From: Fasciola hepatica
Taxonomy: Eukaryota > Platyhelminthes > Trematoda > Plagiorchiida > Fasciolidae
Length of the DNA stretch: 64,000 nucleotides
Assembly (NCBI GenBank): GCA_948099385.1
Contig: CANUEZ040000180.1
Span: 2,853,001 to 2,917,000, forward strand
Reading direction: 5' to 3'
Below, one piece after another: positions 1 to 10,219 of this stretch. A model generated the notes under the pieces. The model worked only from the letters and a program-made list of their open reading frames with translations, searched no databases and was not told the DNA's origin. Position 1 is the first letter of the stretch, and every line of letters begins with the position of its first letter. The translations under genes were made by a program, and so were the position numbers.

Positions 1-480
1 ACCTAGGGTTTCTCTGGACGGATAAAGAAGTCATCGCACTCCATTGGGCAGCTATCGCCCACCTAAGCTGGACAACCGCCAGCCAAAAGGATGCTGTCTC
101 GTCCACGTTCCGCTTGCTCCATTGGGTGCATGAGACTGAAGACTGAATACGAAAAGCGGATCGATAACAAAGCACCAGTGAATGCAAGACAGAATGCCAG
201 CAATAATCAGACTGGAAGAAGTTTATCCACGGACACTCCGGTCACATTCCCGTGCTGGATTAATGCCTCACTGCCTTGTGAGTCAGACTTATGAGTCAAA
301 GGCTCCGGTAAGGTTTTCCAAAGCAGAACCTCTCCTGTCGTGTGGGCAGCTGTGAAGCATGATTTTACGGGCAACCTTCGGCATCGTTCCTGCAGAGGGC
401 CTCATTAATTTTCCCTCTCTTAATTCAAGCTCGATATAAAAGGCCGCGTGCAATTGCGGCTTTGAACAAATCAATATTCC
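1..480. other. Unassigned DNA upstream of old LINE remnant
   Basis: No convincing coding region, RNA gene or repeat boundary was recognised here. The short open frames match no family known to me. By position it could be the 5' untranslated part of the old LINE whose endonuclease begins near 481, but it does not resemble the 5' leader of LINE copy 1 (5656-6005). Confidence 0.3.
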
Positions 481-813
481 ATGAGTAGGGCAAGCCTAAA
501 CGTTCACTTACCTTGGCTTCACTTTACTCTAACGTTTGCACACTGTCAGATAGGACAACAGGTTGTCCCTGCTAAAACTATTGACACTTTTAAAATACAT
601 GCATGCCATATTATCAAAACGCGCATACATGACTCCATTTCTGTGATCACTCTTCGCATCAAAGATATAACCTCAATCTTTCGCTTCACTCTTCGCGTTT
701 CGGGTGATCTGGTTTGTAATACTCATAGGCCGGCGTTAGGACTGCTTTGAGCATAAAAGCTGAGCGTGCACTGCTAGAATGGATTCCAGTCAGCAGTCAT
801 TCGTGTGCAGTAC
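481..813 (+). pseudogene. Old RTE-like LINE, endonuclease N-terminal part (broken)
   Basis: Translation in shifting frames gives the start of an apurinic-type endonuclease (EEP) domain of an RTE-like LINE: traces of the SFNVRT motif, then IGQQVV, KTRIHDSISVITL, FTLRVSGD and, near 738-813, ALLEWIPVSSHSCAV. These align in order with the same domain of LINE copy 1. Frameshifts and stops show that it is old. It stops abruptly at 813, where the 3' tail of copy 1 begins, and resumes at 6006. Joining the two sides keeps the reading frame (Cys-Ala-Val then Arg-Leu-Asp-Gly), so this is the host element of the copy 1 insertion. Confidence 0.75.
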
Positions 814-828
814 ATCATCATCATCATC
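814..828 (-). repeat. Triplet-repeat 3' tail of LINE copy 1
   Basis: Five ATC triplets on the plus strand, GAT on the element's sense strand, form the 3' end of copy 1. The same kind of tail ends the related fragments at about 10190 and 15893-15910. Microsatellite tails in place of poly(A) are typical of RTE-type LINEs. Confidence 0.8.
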
Positions 829-1013
829 GTACAGCGTTAAACAGTAGGGCAAGCCCCACTGATCACTGCCTTTCTCACCATGTTGCACGTTGAATTAAAA
901 AGTATGAATATACAAGATGGAGAGGGAGTGGACCTACATGGGTGGGAAAAGAAAAGAATGCCCTAGTAGCCAACACACGGAATACACAGTCCAACTGTAC
1001 AAACGCGCATTGA

Positions 1014-2777
1014 TCAACCATTCTGATTCGACAGGAAGTGACAACACGATCGCCACTGTTCACGGTTCGCAGCCATATCCTTCAGTGTCTCCAGCCAACT
1101 GGTAGACGGATCTTTTGGACCCCAACCACGAAGACGTGAAGCACCTACTTTTCCTAAGTCTGCTGCACATTTCCTCATTCCTCTCTGCCACGTCATCTGT
1201 TGACCTCCACGTGGTCTCTTCCACTCCCTAGGAGGGGCGGAGAATAGGACGCGGTACGGTAGACGTGTGTTTGACATACGTAACACGTGTCCCAACCAAC
1301 GAAGTCTACTAAGTTGGATACGCTGTGACAAAACGTTCTCTGAATTAGTACCCAATACTCGCTTTCTTACCTCATCGTTGCTTACTCGGCTATTCCACCC
1401 AATCCTAGCGATACTACGTAAACATCGATGGTCGAAAACCTCAAGACGACGAATATCTTCAGCACGCAGACTCCAAGTTTCGCAATCGTACAACAAAACT
1501 GAACGCACAGTGGCACAGTATACACGACCTTTCAACTTCAGTGAAATATCGGATCGGCGCCACAAGTGCTTCAGTCCAGCGTACGCCGCTCGAGCTTTGG
1601 ATATCCGCGTACTCACCTCTACTACTGTGCTCCCATCCGTCGTCACGCAGCTACCGAGGTAGGTGAAGTGGTCGACAACTGACAGCACCTCCCCATCGAG
1701 CATCAAGCTCGGAATTGTTGACGTCCAGTCTTGTAACATCACCTTGCACTTTGAAGGTGCAAAGCGCATGCCGAATGGAGCTACAGCTCTTGCGAGATTA
1801 TCTAGTGCACGCTGAGCATGTTCCGTGGATTCGAACAAGCAGACAACGTCGTCTGCGTAATCTAAGTCACATAGCTTTTCACTTTCTCCTAGTTCGACGC
1901 CTACATCTTGAAGATTTTGCAGCCCACTCTCCATTATTTCGTCCATGACGAAGTTGAACAGGAATGGAGACAAAGGGCATCCCTGCCGAACACCACTGGT
2001 CGTTTCGAACCGACCGGATAGTTCGCCGTAAACCCTTACGCGGCCAGAAGTATGAGAATACAATGATCTCAGTAGGTTCACGAACTTCTGGGGCATACCT
2101 TTTCGATGAAGAACACTGAAAAGCGATGTTCGATCAACTGAATCGAAGGCGCCTTTCAGGTCTAAGAAAAGCATTATTGTTGGTCGGCGGTGCGTGTGAC
2201 GCGTTTCAAGAAGTCGGCGAAGAGTAAAAATCTGGTCGATGCATCCTCGACCTGGGCGGAATCCAGCCTGCTGTTCGCGGACATTCCTCTCGCGAGCCGG
2301 TGTAAGACGGTGCAGCAAAATCGAAGCTAATACTTTGGTGACTATCGGGATTAAGCTAATCCCACGATGATTACTGCAGTCATTGCGTATTCCCTTCTTG
2401 AAGATGGGAACAATCAATGACTCGCTCCATATTAACGGAATACGCTCCTCCTTCCAAATGTCACGGAGCAAGGCGGTTAGTGATTTTATCAACGCCTCAC
2501 CACCCAGTTTGAAAAGAACTGGGGGAAGTTCGTCGGGACCTGCCGCTTTCCCCCGCCTTAGTAATCGAATACATGACTCTACTTCTACTTCTGATGGGGG
2601 CTCAAGTGATACCACCCAAGGAGTCACAGTTGTTGACACGGGAGTAACTACACTAGCGTGCGGCCAGCTAAACTGTTCCTTGAAGTACTCGGCCCATCGG
2701 TCAAGCCTTTGCTGTTTGTTATGGATGGGTTCTCCATTCCTATTGCAAATCGCTTCACTGACCTGAGTTCGCCGTCC
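1014..2777 (-). pseudogene. LINE copy 1 ORF, 3' half: reverse transcriptase
   Basis: C-terminal half of the same ORF. After a linker motif (RLDRWAEYFKEQF) just inside the junction, the reverse transcriptase shows RGKAAGPDELPP, NHRGISLIPIVTK, GFRPGRGCIDQI, LFLDLKGAFDSV (motif A), SGVRQGCPLSPFLFN (motif B) and DLDYADDVVCL (motif C with intact YADD). The thumb and tail follow, with KCKVMLQDW, YLGSCVTTDG, a YDCETW motif and GHVLRMSNTRLPYRVL. No stops or frameshifts interrupt it, so the catalytic region looks intact. A GTG at 2637-2639 is not a natural start: the frame is open up to the insertion boundary at 2777, so this piece depends on the 5' half for initiation. Confidence 0.88.
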
Positions 2778-3085
2778 TGTAAGGTTGATTAGACCTTACA
2801 TCGCGGTTTCCTTAGTAAACGCGTGCTTCGGTCCTTTGTACTGCGTGGACCATCTGCACGTTACTCTAATGCGCGGCACTGCACAAATATGTTAACCAGA
2901 ACAGTATTCTCCACGACCCGTGAGAACGAGAAGGCGATTGGGAGAGATAGTGGTTAGCGTGTATTTGGGAGCGTGCGTGAGAGCGTGCGCAAGAGCAACG
3001 GTCAAATGGCCACCGCGCTTGGCAGTCAGCGTTCAGTTAAACAATAAACGTGGTAAAAGTATGAACGAAGATGGCAACCGCTACA
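2778..3085 (-). repeat. TRIM LTR (3' LTR on the element's sense strand)
   Basis: 308 bp. No difference from 3817-4124 was seen on direct comparison. The first 23 bases are an 8 bp inverted repeat around a 7 bp loop (TGTAAGGT ... ACCTTACA), forming a potential hairpin at the LTR terminus. Confidence 0.92.
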
Positions 3086-3100
3086 GGGGCCTCCTCCTAG
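3086..3100 (-). other. Candidate polypurine tract of the TRIM
   Basis: The minus strand reads CTAGGAGGAGGCCCC immediately before the 3' LTR. It is purine-rich except for the last four bases. This is the expected position for plus-strand priming. Confidence 0.45.
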
Positions 3101-3794
3101 AAGTCCGACGGAGTTGGGCTTCGATCGTGATGGTAAGCCGGACTATTGGTTGTCCAGGAACTCCTCATAGCTTCTCCGTTATATTGTTGTTGACGTCGAA
3201 CGACTGCTGATGAGTTTACCGGTGCCTGCACTCTCGAGGTCCGATGTGCGTGGGTCCAATTGTGTTTTGGCGCCCGCGGGTCTCATACGAATGCAAGCCG
3301 GAAAATGCCTCGTCAGGTCCATCCAAAAAGGCGTCCAGCTGCCGTTTCCAGTGCCAGGCTGACCAATCGTCCCGTTGTCCAGCGAGCGGTTGGCTCCTTG
3401 AACGTGCACGGGAGTCAGCCAGGCTACGGATGAAGCCAATGTGACTTGTTAGATCCGTCTGAGAGAGGGCAAGGTAAACTGGAACAAAATAGCGCCTGAG
3501 GGCGCCGGCGGATTTTGGACCGTAATAACAACACACGAACGATGTTCGGTGTTGTTGTAGTCGCTAGGAGACCAGAAGAAAATGAAACCATAACTACAGA
3601 TTGTAATTTCACGGGTCTGTTTTTTTTTTTTTGGTAAATCCATGGCGGAAAAAAAAATCACGACGAATTAGACACACAAAATATGTATGGACGAAAAAGA
3701 AAAAAAAATCAAGATAGGGAAACAATAAAACACACAAAAACGTACGCAGACGGGACCTTGAACGGTAGAAAACAAGGAAACTCACGTGACCTGA

Positions 3795-3814
3795 GGATCA
3801 CGTCGGGCTCACCA
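3795..3814 (-). other. Primer-binding site, tRNA-Trp type
   Basis: The minus strand reads TGGTGAGCCCGACGTGATCC, two bases inside the 5' LTR. As I recall the animal tRNA-Trp 3' end (ending ...GTCGGGGTCACCA), the first 17 bases agree except one. This fixes the strand of the TRIM element. Confidence 0.7.
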
Positions 3815-3816
3815 AT

Positions 3817-4124
3817 TGTAAGGTTGATTAGACCTTACATCGCGGTTTCCTTAGTAAACGCGTGCTTCGGTCCTTTGTACTGCGTGGACCATCTGCACGT
3901 TACTCTAATGCGCGGCACTGCACAAATATGTTAACCAGAACAGTATTCTCCACGACCCGTGAGAACGAGAAGGCGATTGGGAGAGATAGTGGTTAGCGTG
4001 TATTTGGGAGCGTGCGTGAGAGCGTGCGCAAGAGCAACGGTCAAATGGCCACCGCGCTTGGCAGTCAGCGTTCAGTTAAACAATAAACGTGGTAAAAGTA
4101 TGAACGAAGATGGCAACCGCTACA
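3817..4124 (-). repeat. TRIM LTR (5' LTR on the element's sense strand)
   Basis: 308 bp, matching 2778-3085 throughout by eye. It is followed at 4125 by the second copy of the GTCC target duplication. Confidence 0.92.
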
Positions 4125-5655
4125 GTCCACTGGTGTCACGAATAAGTTTGAACAGTCTTTGACTGTTACCTGAAGCAGCTGCCACTTCCATTTCTTCGGC
4201 TACATTGACCCACCAATTTTCGCGATCCTTCTTAAGGCTTCGCGTAACTTGTCTTTGCAGCTTTCTCCGCATCTTATTCATCTCCTTACGGTTCGAGAGC
4301 TGACGCTTTTGCTCCATTATACTCAGCGACTCTTGCGAGATCCAGTGTCTCTGATGGACAACGGATCCAGGACCACCGGCAAAACCTGCTGCAACGTGCA
4401 TCGCGTGTTTGATATGAGCCCAATGCTCATCTACATTACTGTTCTCCGTGGATCCTAGCTCATGTGCTAACTTCTGCTCATAACGGGTGCAAACGTCTGG
4501 ATCACACAAACGTTGCACGGCTAATCCGGTTTGCGGTTTGCGACGATGGCCATGGAGCTGGAGAGATAATCGCATTAAAACTAATGCATGGTCCCACTCT
4601 ACGTACGTGGACCAGTAGGATCTACAGTTCTGAACAGAACTGCGCCACCGGTAGCTTACGGCGATATGGTCAATTTGACTAAAAGTACCTGTAGAGTTAG
4701 AGCGCCATGTCGCTGTGCGACGCGAGCTGTGTCGGAAATTTGTGCTAGACAAGAACAATCGATTGTCTGCACAAAATTGGAGAAGCCTATCCCCGTTATC
4801 TGTGCGCTCAGCGGGTAAAGCACAACGCCCACCTAAACAGGCTTCTGACACACTGAGTTTGCCAACTTGTGCATTGAAGTCACCAGCTAGCACTACAATG
4901 TCGGAACCTTTACTGCTGCGAACGAGAGTGGCGAGTGCATCATAGAACTCATCTTTCTGCAAGTCTGAGCTGCAGTCCGTTGGGGCGTACGCCGAGATCA
5001 CGAACAAATTGCGTTTAACACAACTATCCTTTCGAACGCCGACTGACCCTTGGAGTCTCACAGCACATAAACGACTGTTAACAGGGATCCAGTCTAATAG
5101 GACAGCCTCAGCCTTGTCAGTCAAGACAATTCCTACACCACGTTGACCCACAGCCCCAGCTGCTTCGTCTCCTGAGGTGCGCAGAATATACCTCGATGAG
5201 ATACCTGGAGCAGTTAGCTGAATTACATTGCTCGAATCCTGGATACGCGTTTCGCTTAAGCAGCAAACATCAATCTTTAGAGAGTTCATTGTGAGGGCTA
5301 GGCACGCCTGCTGACCGGCCTGCATGAGTGTACGCACATTGAAGGAGCCGAGATTCAGAGGCTGACGGGGCTTGAGAAAATGTGAGTTACCAGACAGAGG
5401 ATTATTCCCGACACTGTTTGACAGTGAATCGTTGCGAGTATCGACCGTGTTATCAATGGGAGCATTATGAGTGGATAGATGGGGCAAAGAGGGATGGTTA
5501 GGGACAGAAGACAAAGGTTGAATAACAGAGAGGGAACTCTGAGCAGTAGCACACTTATCACTACCCACCCCGCTCGATGCAGTGGGCAGCGCGGTCCTGA
5601 TTAGCCTGCGCGACGACCGATGCAGTATGAAATTCTTTGTATTCGTGCAGTTCAT
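4125..5655 (-). pseudogene. LINE copy 1 ORF, 5' half: EEP endonuclease plus linker
   Basis: N-terminal half of the LINE polyprotein. I place the start at the first ATG (5653-5655); the frame stays open upstream to a TAA but with no earlier ATG. A Ser/Pro-rich leader of about 100 residues precedes the EEP domain: motifs LGSFNVRTL, CLSETRIQDS, ISAYAPTDCS, LAGDFNAQVGKL, IDHIAVSYRWRS and a terminal WDHALV. The domain nicks target DNA to prime reverse transcription. A basic linker follows (QVTRSLKKDRENWW, SQRLFKLIRDTSG). The frame runs without stop to the insertion at 4124, where LTR sequence adds a Leu and a stop. Removing the 1,347 bp element and one GTCC copy leaves a continuous frame of 1,097 codons including the stop with the 3' half. 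Confidence 0.85.
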
Positions 5656-6005
5656 GGGAGATGTTGGACGGGTACTGCTAGGGTGTCCAGTCACAAAGCA
5701 GGAGAACGATTAGGGTCCTCATCCAAAGCCTTTAGTTCTGACAAGAACCTATCCACAAGGCAGCGGGATGGCTTAGTGGAAGCCCATTTGCTTGGATCAA
5801 TTATTCTTCCACTAGTTTTTCCGACTGAGTTGCCAGCTCAAATCAACCCCCAACCTGGAGGACCAGGAGACTGGACTTCGTCTGACCTCTACCCATTGAC
5901 CTGTCAGGTATGATTGCATCTCCGGCTTAAGGAAGCCATTCTGTATAGCTCTTTGGGTCATAGAGGCGCGCAAGCCATCACACCACGTCAAGGTGCAGTC
6001 TCGTC

Positions 6006-6993
6006 GGTTGGACGGTTATTTACGTGTTAACAACAAACTCAAGCATCGATGCTCATTCTTCGTGTCTGTGTGGCCCACTAACTGCAGTTAAGCTAAGACC
6101 AAGGATGAATTCTACTAGGATTTATCTGTTGTTTCGAAGCATGCGTTCAACGGAAGTGATGGTCATTGCTGATGGTTTCAACGCCCAATTTTGCCGTTCA
6201 GGAGATTCCGAAAGACTTATTAGGATTCGTTTTGCTATTCCGGCCGATCCCACTGATAATAATGATCGTCTCATCGAGCTCGGATTGATCAAATTGTCAC
6301 TGGTTGCAGCTGGCGTGAATCATTTGACGATTGTCAGTCATTTTTGTCTAGGCCTATGGATTCAGATCGCGCCTTAGTACCCCCTCGCTTCTGTTTGCGT
6401 CTCGCCGTGGTCGCACCAAAATTAAAGCCAGCCATCCTGCGCAGTTGCTTCTAGAGGATAAAAAACTATTTGCTTTTCAGGCGGTGCTGTCCACAAGGTT
6501 GTCTATGCAGCCAGACATCCAGTACCCAGATGAACGCTGGTAGCAGATCAAGGAAGCCTTATATGCCGCTTCTAACGCCATTCAGGGCTCCTGTTCAAGT
6601 CGGTCCCACAAACGGCGAATATCTTAAACATCAGTTGCCATGTTGGATGCTCGCAGATCCGTCCCTCCGGATGTCACATTCAGTGAAGTGCGTAAGTCCC
6701 TGAGACGCCAACTGACTAGGAGCCTGAGAAATGACCGTTAACAGTGGTGGATTGCGAGATGTAGGGAAATGGAAAAAGCTGCGTCCGTTCACAATAATGG
6801 AACCTTTACCGTTTGGTTAGAAGTACCGGCCCACGGGAACCCGGTGTAGGTGAGCTAATCAAGGAATCTGATGGTTCAGTAATCAATTCCCAGAGAGATG
6901 TCGTCTGGATCGTTGGGCGGAGCACTTTAGGGAACAGTTCAGTAGGCCCGCTTCAACTGTGGACCTTCCGAATATTACTGGAGGAGAAATGAT
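6006..6993 (+). pseudogene. Old RTE-like LINE, endonuclease C-terminal part and linker
   Basis: Continuation of the element begun at 481-813. Motifs in order: CSFFVSV, KDEFY, MVIADGFNAQ (the GDFNAQ endonuclease motif), FAIPADPTDNNDRL, then the linker with LEDKKLF, DERWQQIKEALYAASNAIQ, RKSLRRQLTRSLRNDR, QWWIARCREMEKAAS and finally RLDRWAEHFREQFSRPAST near 6905-6960. Many stops and frameshifts. It ends at about 6993 where the inverted segment of LINE copy 2 starts. The expected reverse transcriptase was not found on the far side of copy 2. Confidence 0.75.
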
Positions 6994-7888
6994 GCCTTGT
7001 CATTCAAGACTATTCCTACACCATGTTGACCCACAGCTCTAGCTACTTCGTCTCCTGAGGTGCGCAGAAAATACCTCGATGAGATACCAGGACCAGTTAG
7101 TTGAATTACACTGCTCGAATCCTGGATACGCGTTTCGCTTACGCAGCAGACATCAATCTTCAGAGAATTTATTAAGAGCGCTAGGCACGCCTGCTGACCG
7201 GCCTGCATGACTGTACGCACGTTGAAGGAGTCGAGATTAAGAGGCTGATGAGGCTTGAGAAAATGTGAGTTACCAGATAGAGGATTGTTCCCGATACTAT
7301 TTGACAGTGAATCGTTGCGAGAATCGACCGTGTTATCAGTGGGAGCATTATGGGTGGATAGATGGGGCAAAGAGGGATGGTTAGGGACAGAAGACAAAGG
7401 TTGAATAAAAGAGAGGGAACTCTGAGCAGTAGCACACTTATCACTACCCACCCCGCTCGATGCAATGGGCAGCGCGGTCCTGATTAGCTTGCGCGACGAC
7501 CGATGCAGTATGAAATTCTTTGTATTCGTGCAGTTCATGGGAGATGTTGGACGAGTACTGCTAGGGTGTCCAGCCACAAAGCAGGAGAACGATTAGGGTC
7601 CTCATCCAAAGCCTTTGGTTCTAACAAAAACCTATCCGCAAGGTAGCGGGATGGCTCAGTTCAAGCCCATTTGTTTGGATCAATTATTCTTTCACTGATT
7701 TTGCCGACTGAGTTGCCAGTACAAATCAACTCCTAAGCTGGAGTATTAGGAGACTGAACAATTTCTGACCTCTACCCATTGACTTGTCAGTTATGATTGA
7801 ATCTCAGGCTTAAAGAAGCCATCCTGTATAGCTCTTGGGAACATAGAGGCGCGTAAGTAATCACATAACGTCAACGTGCAGTCTCGTC
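6994..7888 (-). pseudogene. LINE copy 2, inverted 5' segment (leader and EEP N-terminus)
   Basis: Reads from the 5' leader (7888 down to about 7539) into the ORF at the ATG equivalent to copy 1 (7536-7538). It encodes about 185 residues with the same Ser/Pro-rich leader and the EEP motifs SFNVRT, CVSETRIQDSS and GVGIVLNDKA before breaking off at about 6994. No stop occurs within this stretch. The downstream part of the domain lies on the other strand. Confidence 0.83.
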
Positions 7889-9940
7889 TGACATTGTAGT
7901 GCTAACTGCTGACTTTAATGCACAAGTTGGCAAACTTGGTGTGTCAGATGCCTGTTTAGGTGGCCGTTGTGCTTCACCCTCTCAGCGTACAGATAACGGG
8001 GATAAGCTTCTCCAGTTTTGTGCAGACAATCGGTTGTTCTTGTCTAGCACGAATTTCCGACACAGCTCACGTCGCACAGCGACATGGTGCTCCAACTCTA
8101 CAGGTACCCTAAGCCAGATTGATCATATCACAGTAAGCTGCAGGTGTCGCAGTTCTGTTCAGAACTGTAGATCCTATTGGTCCATGTACGTAGAGTGGGA
8201 CCATGCATTAGTTTTAATGCGATTCTCTCTCCAGCTCCATGGTCATCGACAAAACCGCAAACGCAGTTGGCCGTGCAACGTTTTGCTTGATCCAGAAGTA
8301 CGCACCTGTTACGAACAAAAATCAGCACATGAGCTAGGATTCACGACGAACAGTACTGTAAACGAGTATTGGGCCCACATCCAGCAGGCGATGCACTTTG
8401 CAGCAGGTTTTGCCCGTGGTCCCAGATCCGATGCCCATCAAATACACTGGATTTCGCAAGCGAGGAAGAGCGGCTGGTCCTGACGAACTCCCTCCAGTTC
8501 TTTTCAAACTGTGTAGAAATGCTTTGATAGAATCACTTACCACCTTGCTCCGTGACGTTTGGAAGGAGGATCGTATTCCGTTAATATAGAACGAGTCTTT
8601 AATTGTCCTCATCTTCAAGAAGGGAATACACAATGACTGTAGTAACCATCGTGGGATTGGCTTAATTCCGATAGTCACCAAAGTATTAGCCTCAATTCTA
8701 CTGCACAGTCTTACATCGGCTCGAGAGAAGAATGCCCGCGAACAAAAGGCTGGATTTCGCCCAGGTCGAGGATGCATCGACCAGATTTTTACTGTTCGCC
8801 AACTACTTGAAATTCGTCGCACGCAACGTCGACCGACAATAATCGTCTTCTTAGACTTGAAAGGCGCTTTCGATTCAGTTCATCGAGCAACGCTTTTCAC
8901 TACTCTTCATCGAAAAGGTATGCCCCAGAAGTTCGTGAACCTACTGAGATCATTGGATTCTCATACTTCTGGCAGCGTTAGAGTCTACGGTGAACTATCC
9001 GGTCGGTTCGAAACAACCAGTGGTGTTCGACAGGGATATCCAATGTCTCCATTTCTGTTCAACTTCGTCATGAACGAAATAATGGAGAGTGCGCTGCAAA
9101 ATTTCCAGGATGTATGCGACGAACTAGGAAATGGTGAGAAGCTGTATGACCCAGATTACACAGACGACGTTGTCTGTTTGTTCGAATCCACGGAACATGC
9201 ATAACGTGCACCAGATAGACTTGTGAGAGCTGTAGCTCCATTCGGCATGCGCTTTGCACCTTTAAAGTGTAAAGTGATGTTGCAAGACTGGACGTCAACG
9301 ATTCTGAGCTTGATACTCGATAGGAAGAAACTAACATTTGTTGACCACTTTAGTTACTTCGGCAGCAGCGTGATGACGGATGGGAGCACAGTAGTAGAGG
9401 TGAGTGCGCGGATATCCAAGGCTCGAGCGGTGTACGCTGGACTGAAACACTTGTGGTGCCGACCTGACATTTCACTGAAGTTGAAAGTTGGTGTATACTG
9501 CGCCATGGTGCATTCAGTTTTGTTGTATGGTTACGAGACTTGGAGTGTGCGTGTGGAAGACATTCGTCGACTTGAGGTTTTCGACCACCAATGTTTGCAT
9601 AGTATCGCAAAGATAGGGTAAAATGACCGAGTGAGCAATGCTGAGGTCAGAAATCGAGTATTGGGTAGTAATTCGGAGAACGTTTTGTCACAGCGTATCC
9701 AGCTTAGTAGGCTTCGTTGGTCAGGACACGTGTTACGTATGTCAAACACACGTCTACCGTACCGCGTCCTATTCTCCGCCCCTCCTAGGGAGTGGAAGAG
9801 ACCACGTGGAGGTCAACAGATGACGTGGCAGAGAGGAATGAGGAAATGTGCAGCAGACTTAGGCAAAGTGGGTGCCTCAGGTCTTTTTGGTTGGGGTCCA
9901 AAAGATCCGTCTACCAGTTGACTGGGGACACTGAAGGATA
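7889..9940 (+). pseudogene. LINE copy 2, EEP C-terminus and reverse transcriptase (broken)
   Basis: The endonuclease resumes at DIVVLTADFNAQVGKL (Gly of GDFNAQ replaced by Ala) and continues through SQIDHITVSCRCRSS and VEWDHALV to HWISQ. It is then fused by deletion to the reverse transcriptase at KRGRAAGPDELPPV. Further motifs are SNHRGIGLIPIVTK, GFRPGRGCIDQIF, LDLKGAFDSVHR, SGVRQGYPMSPFLFN and PDYTDDVVCL, where the catalytic YADD is YTDD. Stops occur near 8587, 9202 and 9619. The C-terminal tail (GHVLRMSNTRLPYRVL, PREWKRPRGG) is kept. The copy is inactive. Confidence 0.83.
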
Positions 9941-10219
9941 TAGGAGCAAACCATGAACAGTGGCGATCGTGTTGTCACTTCCTGTCGAATCAGAATGGTT
10001 GATCAATGCGCGTTTGTACAGTTGGACTGTGTATTCCGTGTGTTGGCTATTAGGACGTTCTTTCCTTTTCCCTCCTGTGTAGGTCCACTCCTTGTTCATC
10101 TTGTATATTCATATTTTCTAATTCAACGTGCAACATGGTGAGAAAGGAAGTGGTCAATGGGGTTTGCCGTACCGTTTAACGATGTACGATGAGGATGGTG
10201 TTGCCCATCAACTGGTTCT

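Larger units (their letters stand above)
2778..4124 (-). mobile_element. TRIM-like non-autonomous LTR retrotransposon inside LINE copy 1
   Basis: A 1,347 bp element with two 308 bp direct terminal repeats that I could not distinguish by eye, flanked by GTCC on both sides (2774-2777 and 4125-4128). LTR ends are TGTA...TACA. The internal region is only 731 bp and has no ORF longer than 106 codons and no recognisable protease, reverse transcriptase or integrase, so it must move using another element's enzymes. The minus orientation is set by a primer-binding site matching the tRNA-Trp 3' end (3795-3814) and a purine-rich stretch beside the opposite LTR (3086-3100). Length and structure fit terminal-repeat retrotransposons in miniature (TRIM). 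The tRNA-Trp primer and 4 bp duplication suggest a Ty3/gypsy, CsRn1-like helper (inference). Confidence 0.88.
814..6005 (-). mobile_element. RTE-like LINE copy 1, full length, interrupted by an LTR miniature element
   Basis: A non-LTR retrotransposon on the minus strand. It runs from a 5' leader (about 350 bp, right side) through a single ORF encoding EEP endonuclease, linker and reverse transcriptase, to a 3' untranslated region of about 190 bp ending in an ATC-type microsatellite on the plus strand (814-828). The right end is fixed by comparison: the same 13 bases occur at the 5' end of this copy (5993-6005) and of copy 2 (7876-7888). The left end is where the triplet tail meets old-LINE coding sequence. 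The only large disruption is the 1,347 bp insertion at 2778-4124. Clade is judged from domain order, short 3' UTR and triplet tail; a phylogeny was not possible. Confidence 0.85.
6994..10199 (+). mobile_element. RTE-like LINE copy 2 with 5' inversion
   Basis: Same family as copy 1. The first part (6994-7888) is in minus orientation and holds the element's 5' leader and endonuclease N-terminus. The rest (7889-10199) is in plus orientation, from mid-endonuclease to the 3' tail. Relative to copy 1, the inversion removes about 207 bp (copy 1 positions 4904-5110). A second deletion near 8457 removes the linker. The junction at 7888/7889 joins the extreme 5' end of the element to the interior, the arrangement expected from twin priming. 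The tail is a degenerate GATG-type repeat near 10186-10199. A target duplication could not be identified. Confidence 0.83.

Noticed and set aside
805..811. GTGCAGT at 805-811 and 5993-5999 as a 7 bp target duplication of LINE copy 1
   Set aside because: The right-hand copy is part of a 13-mer that also forms the 5' end of LINE copy 2 (7876-7888), so it belongs to the element; the reading frame of the host LINE is restored without it.
1014..2639. 541-codon ORF starting at 2639 as an independent protein
   Set aside because: Its first codon is GTG and the frame is open up to the TRIM boundary; it is the 3' half of the LINE ORF.
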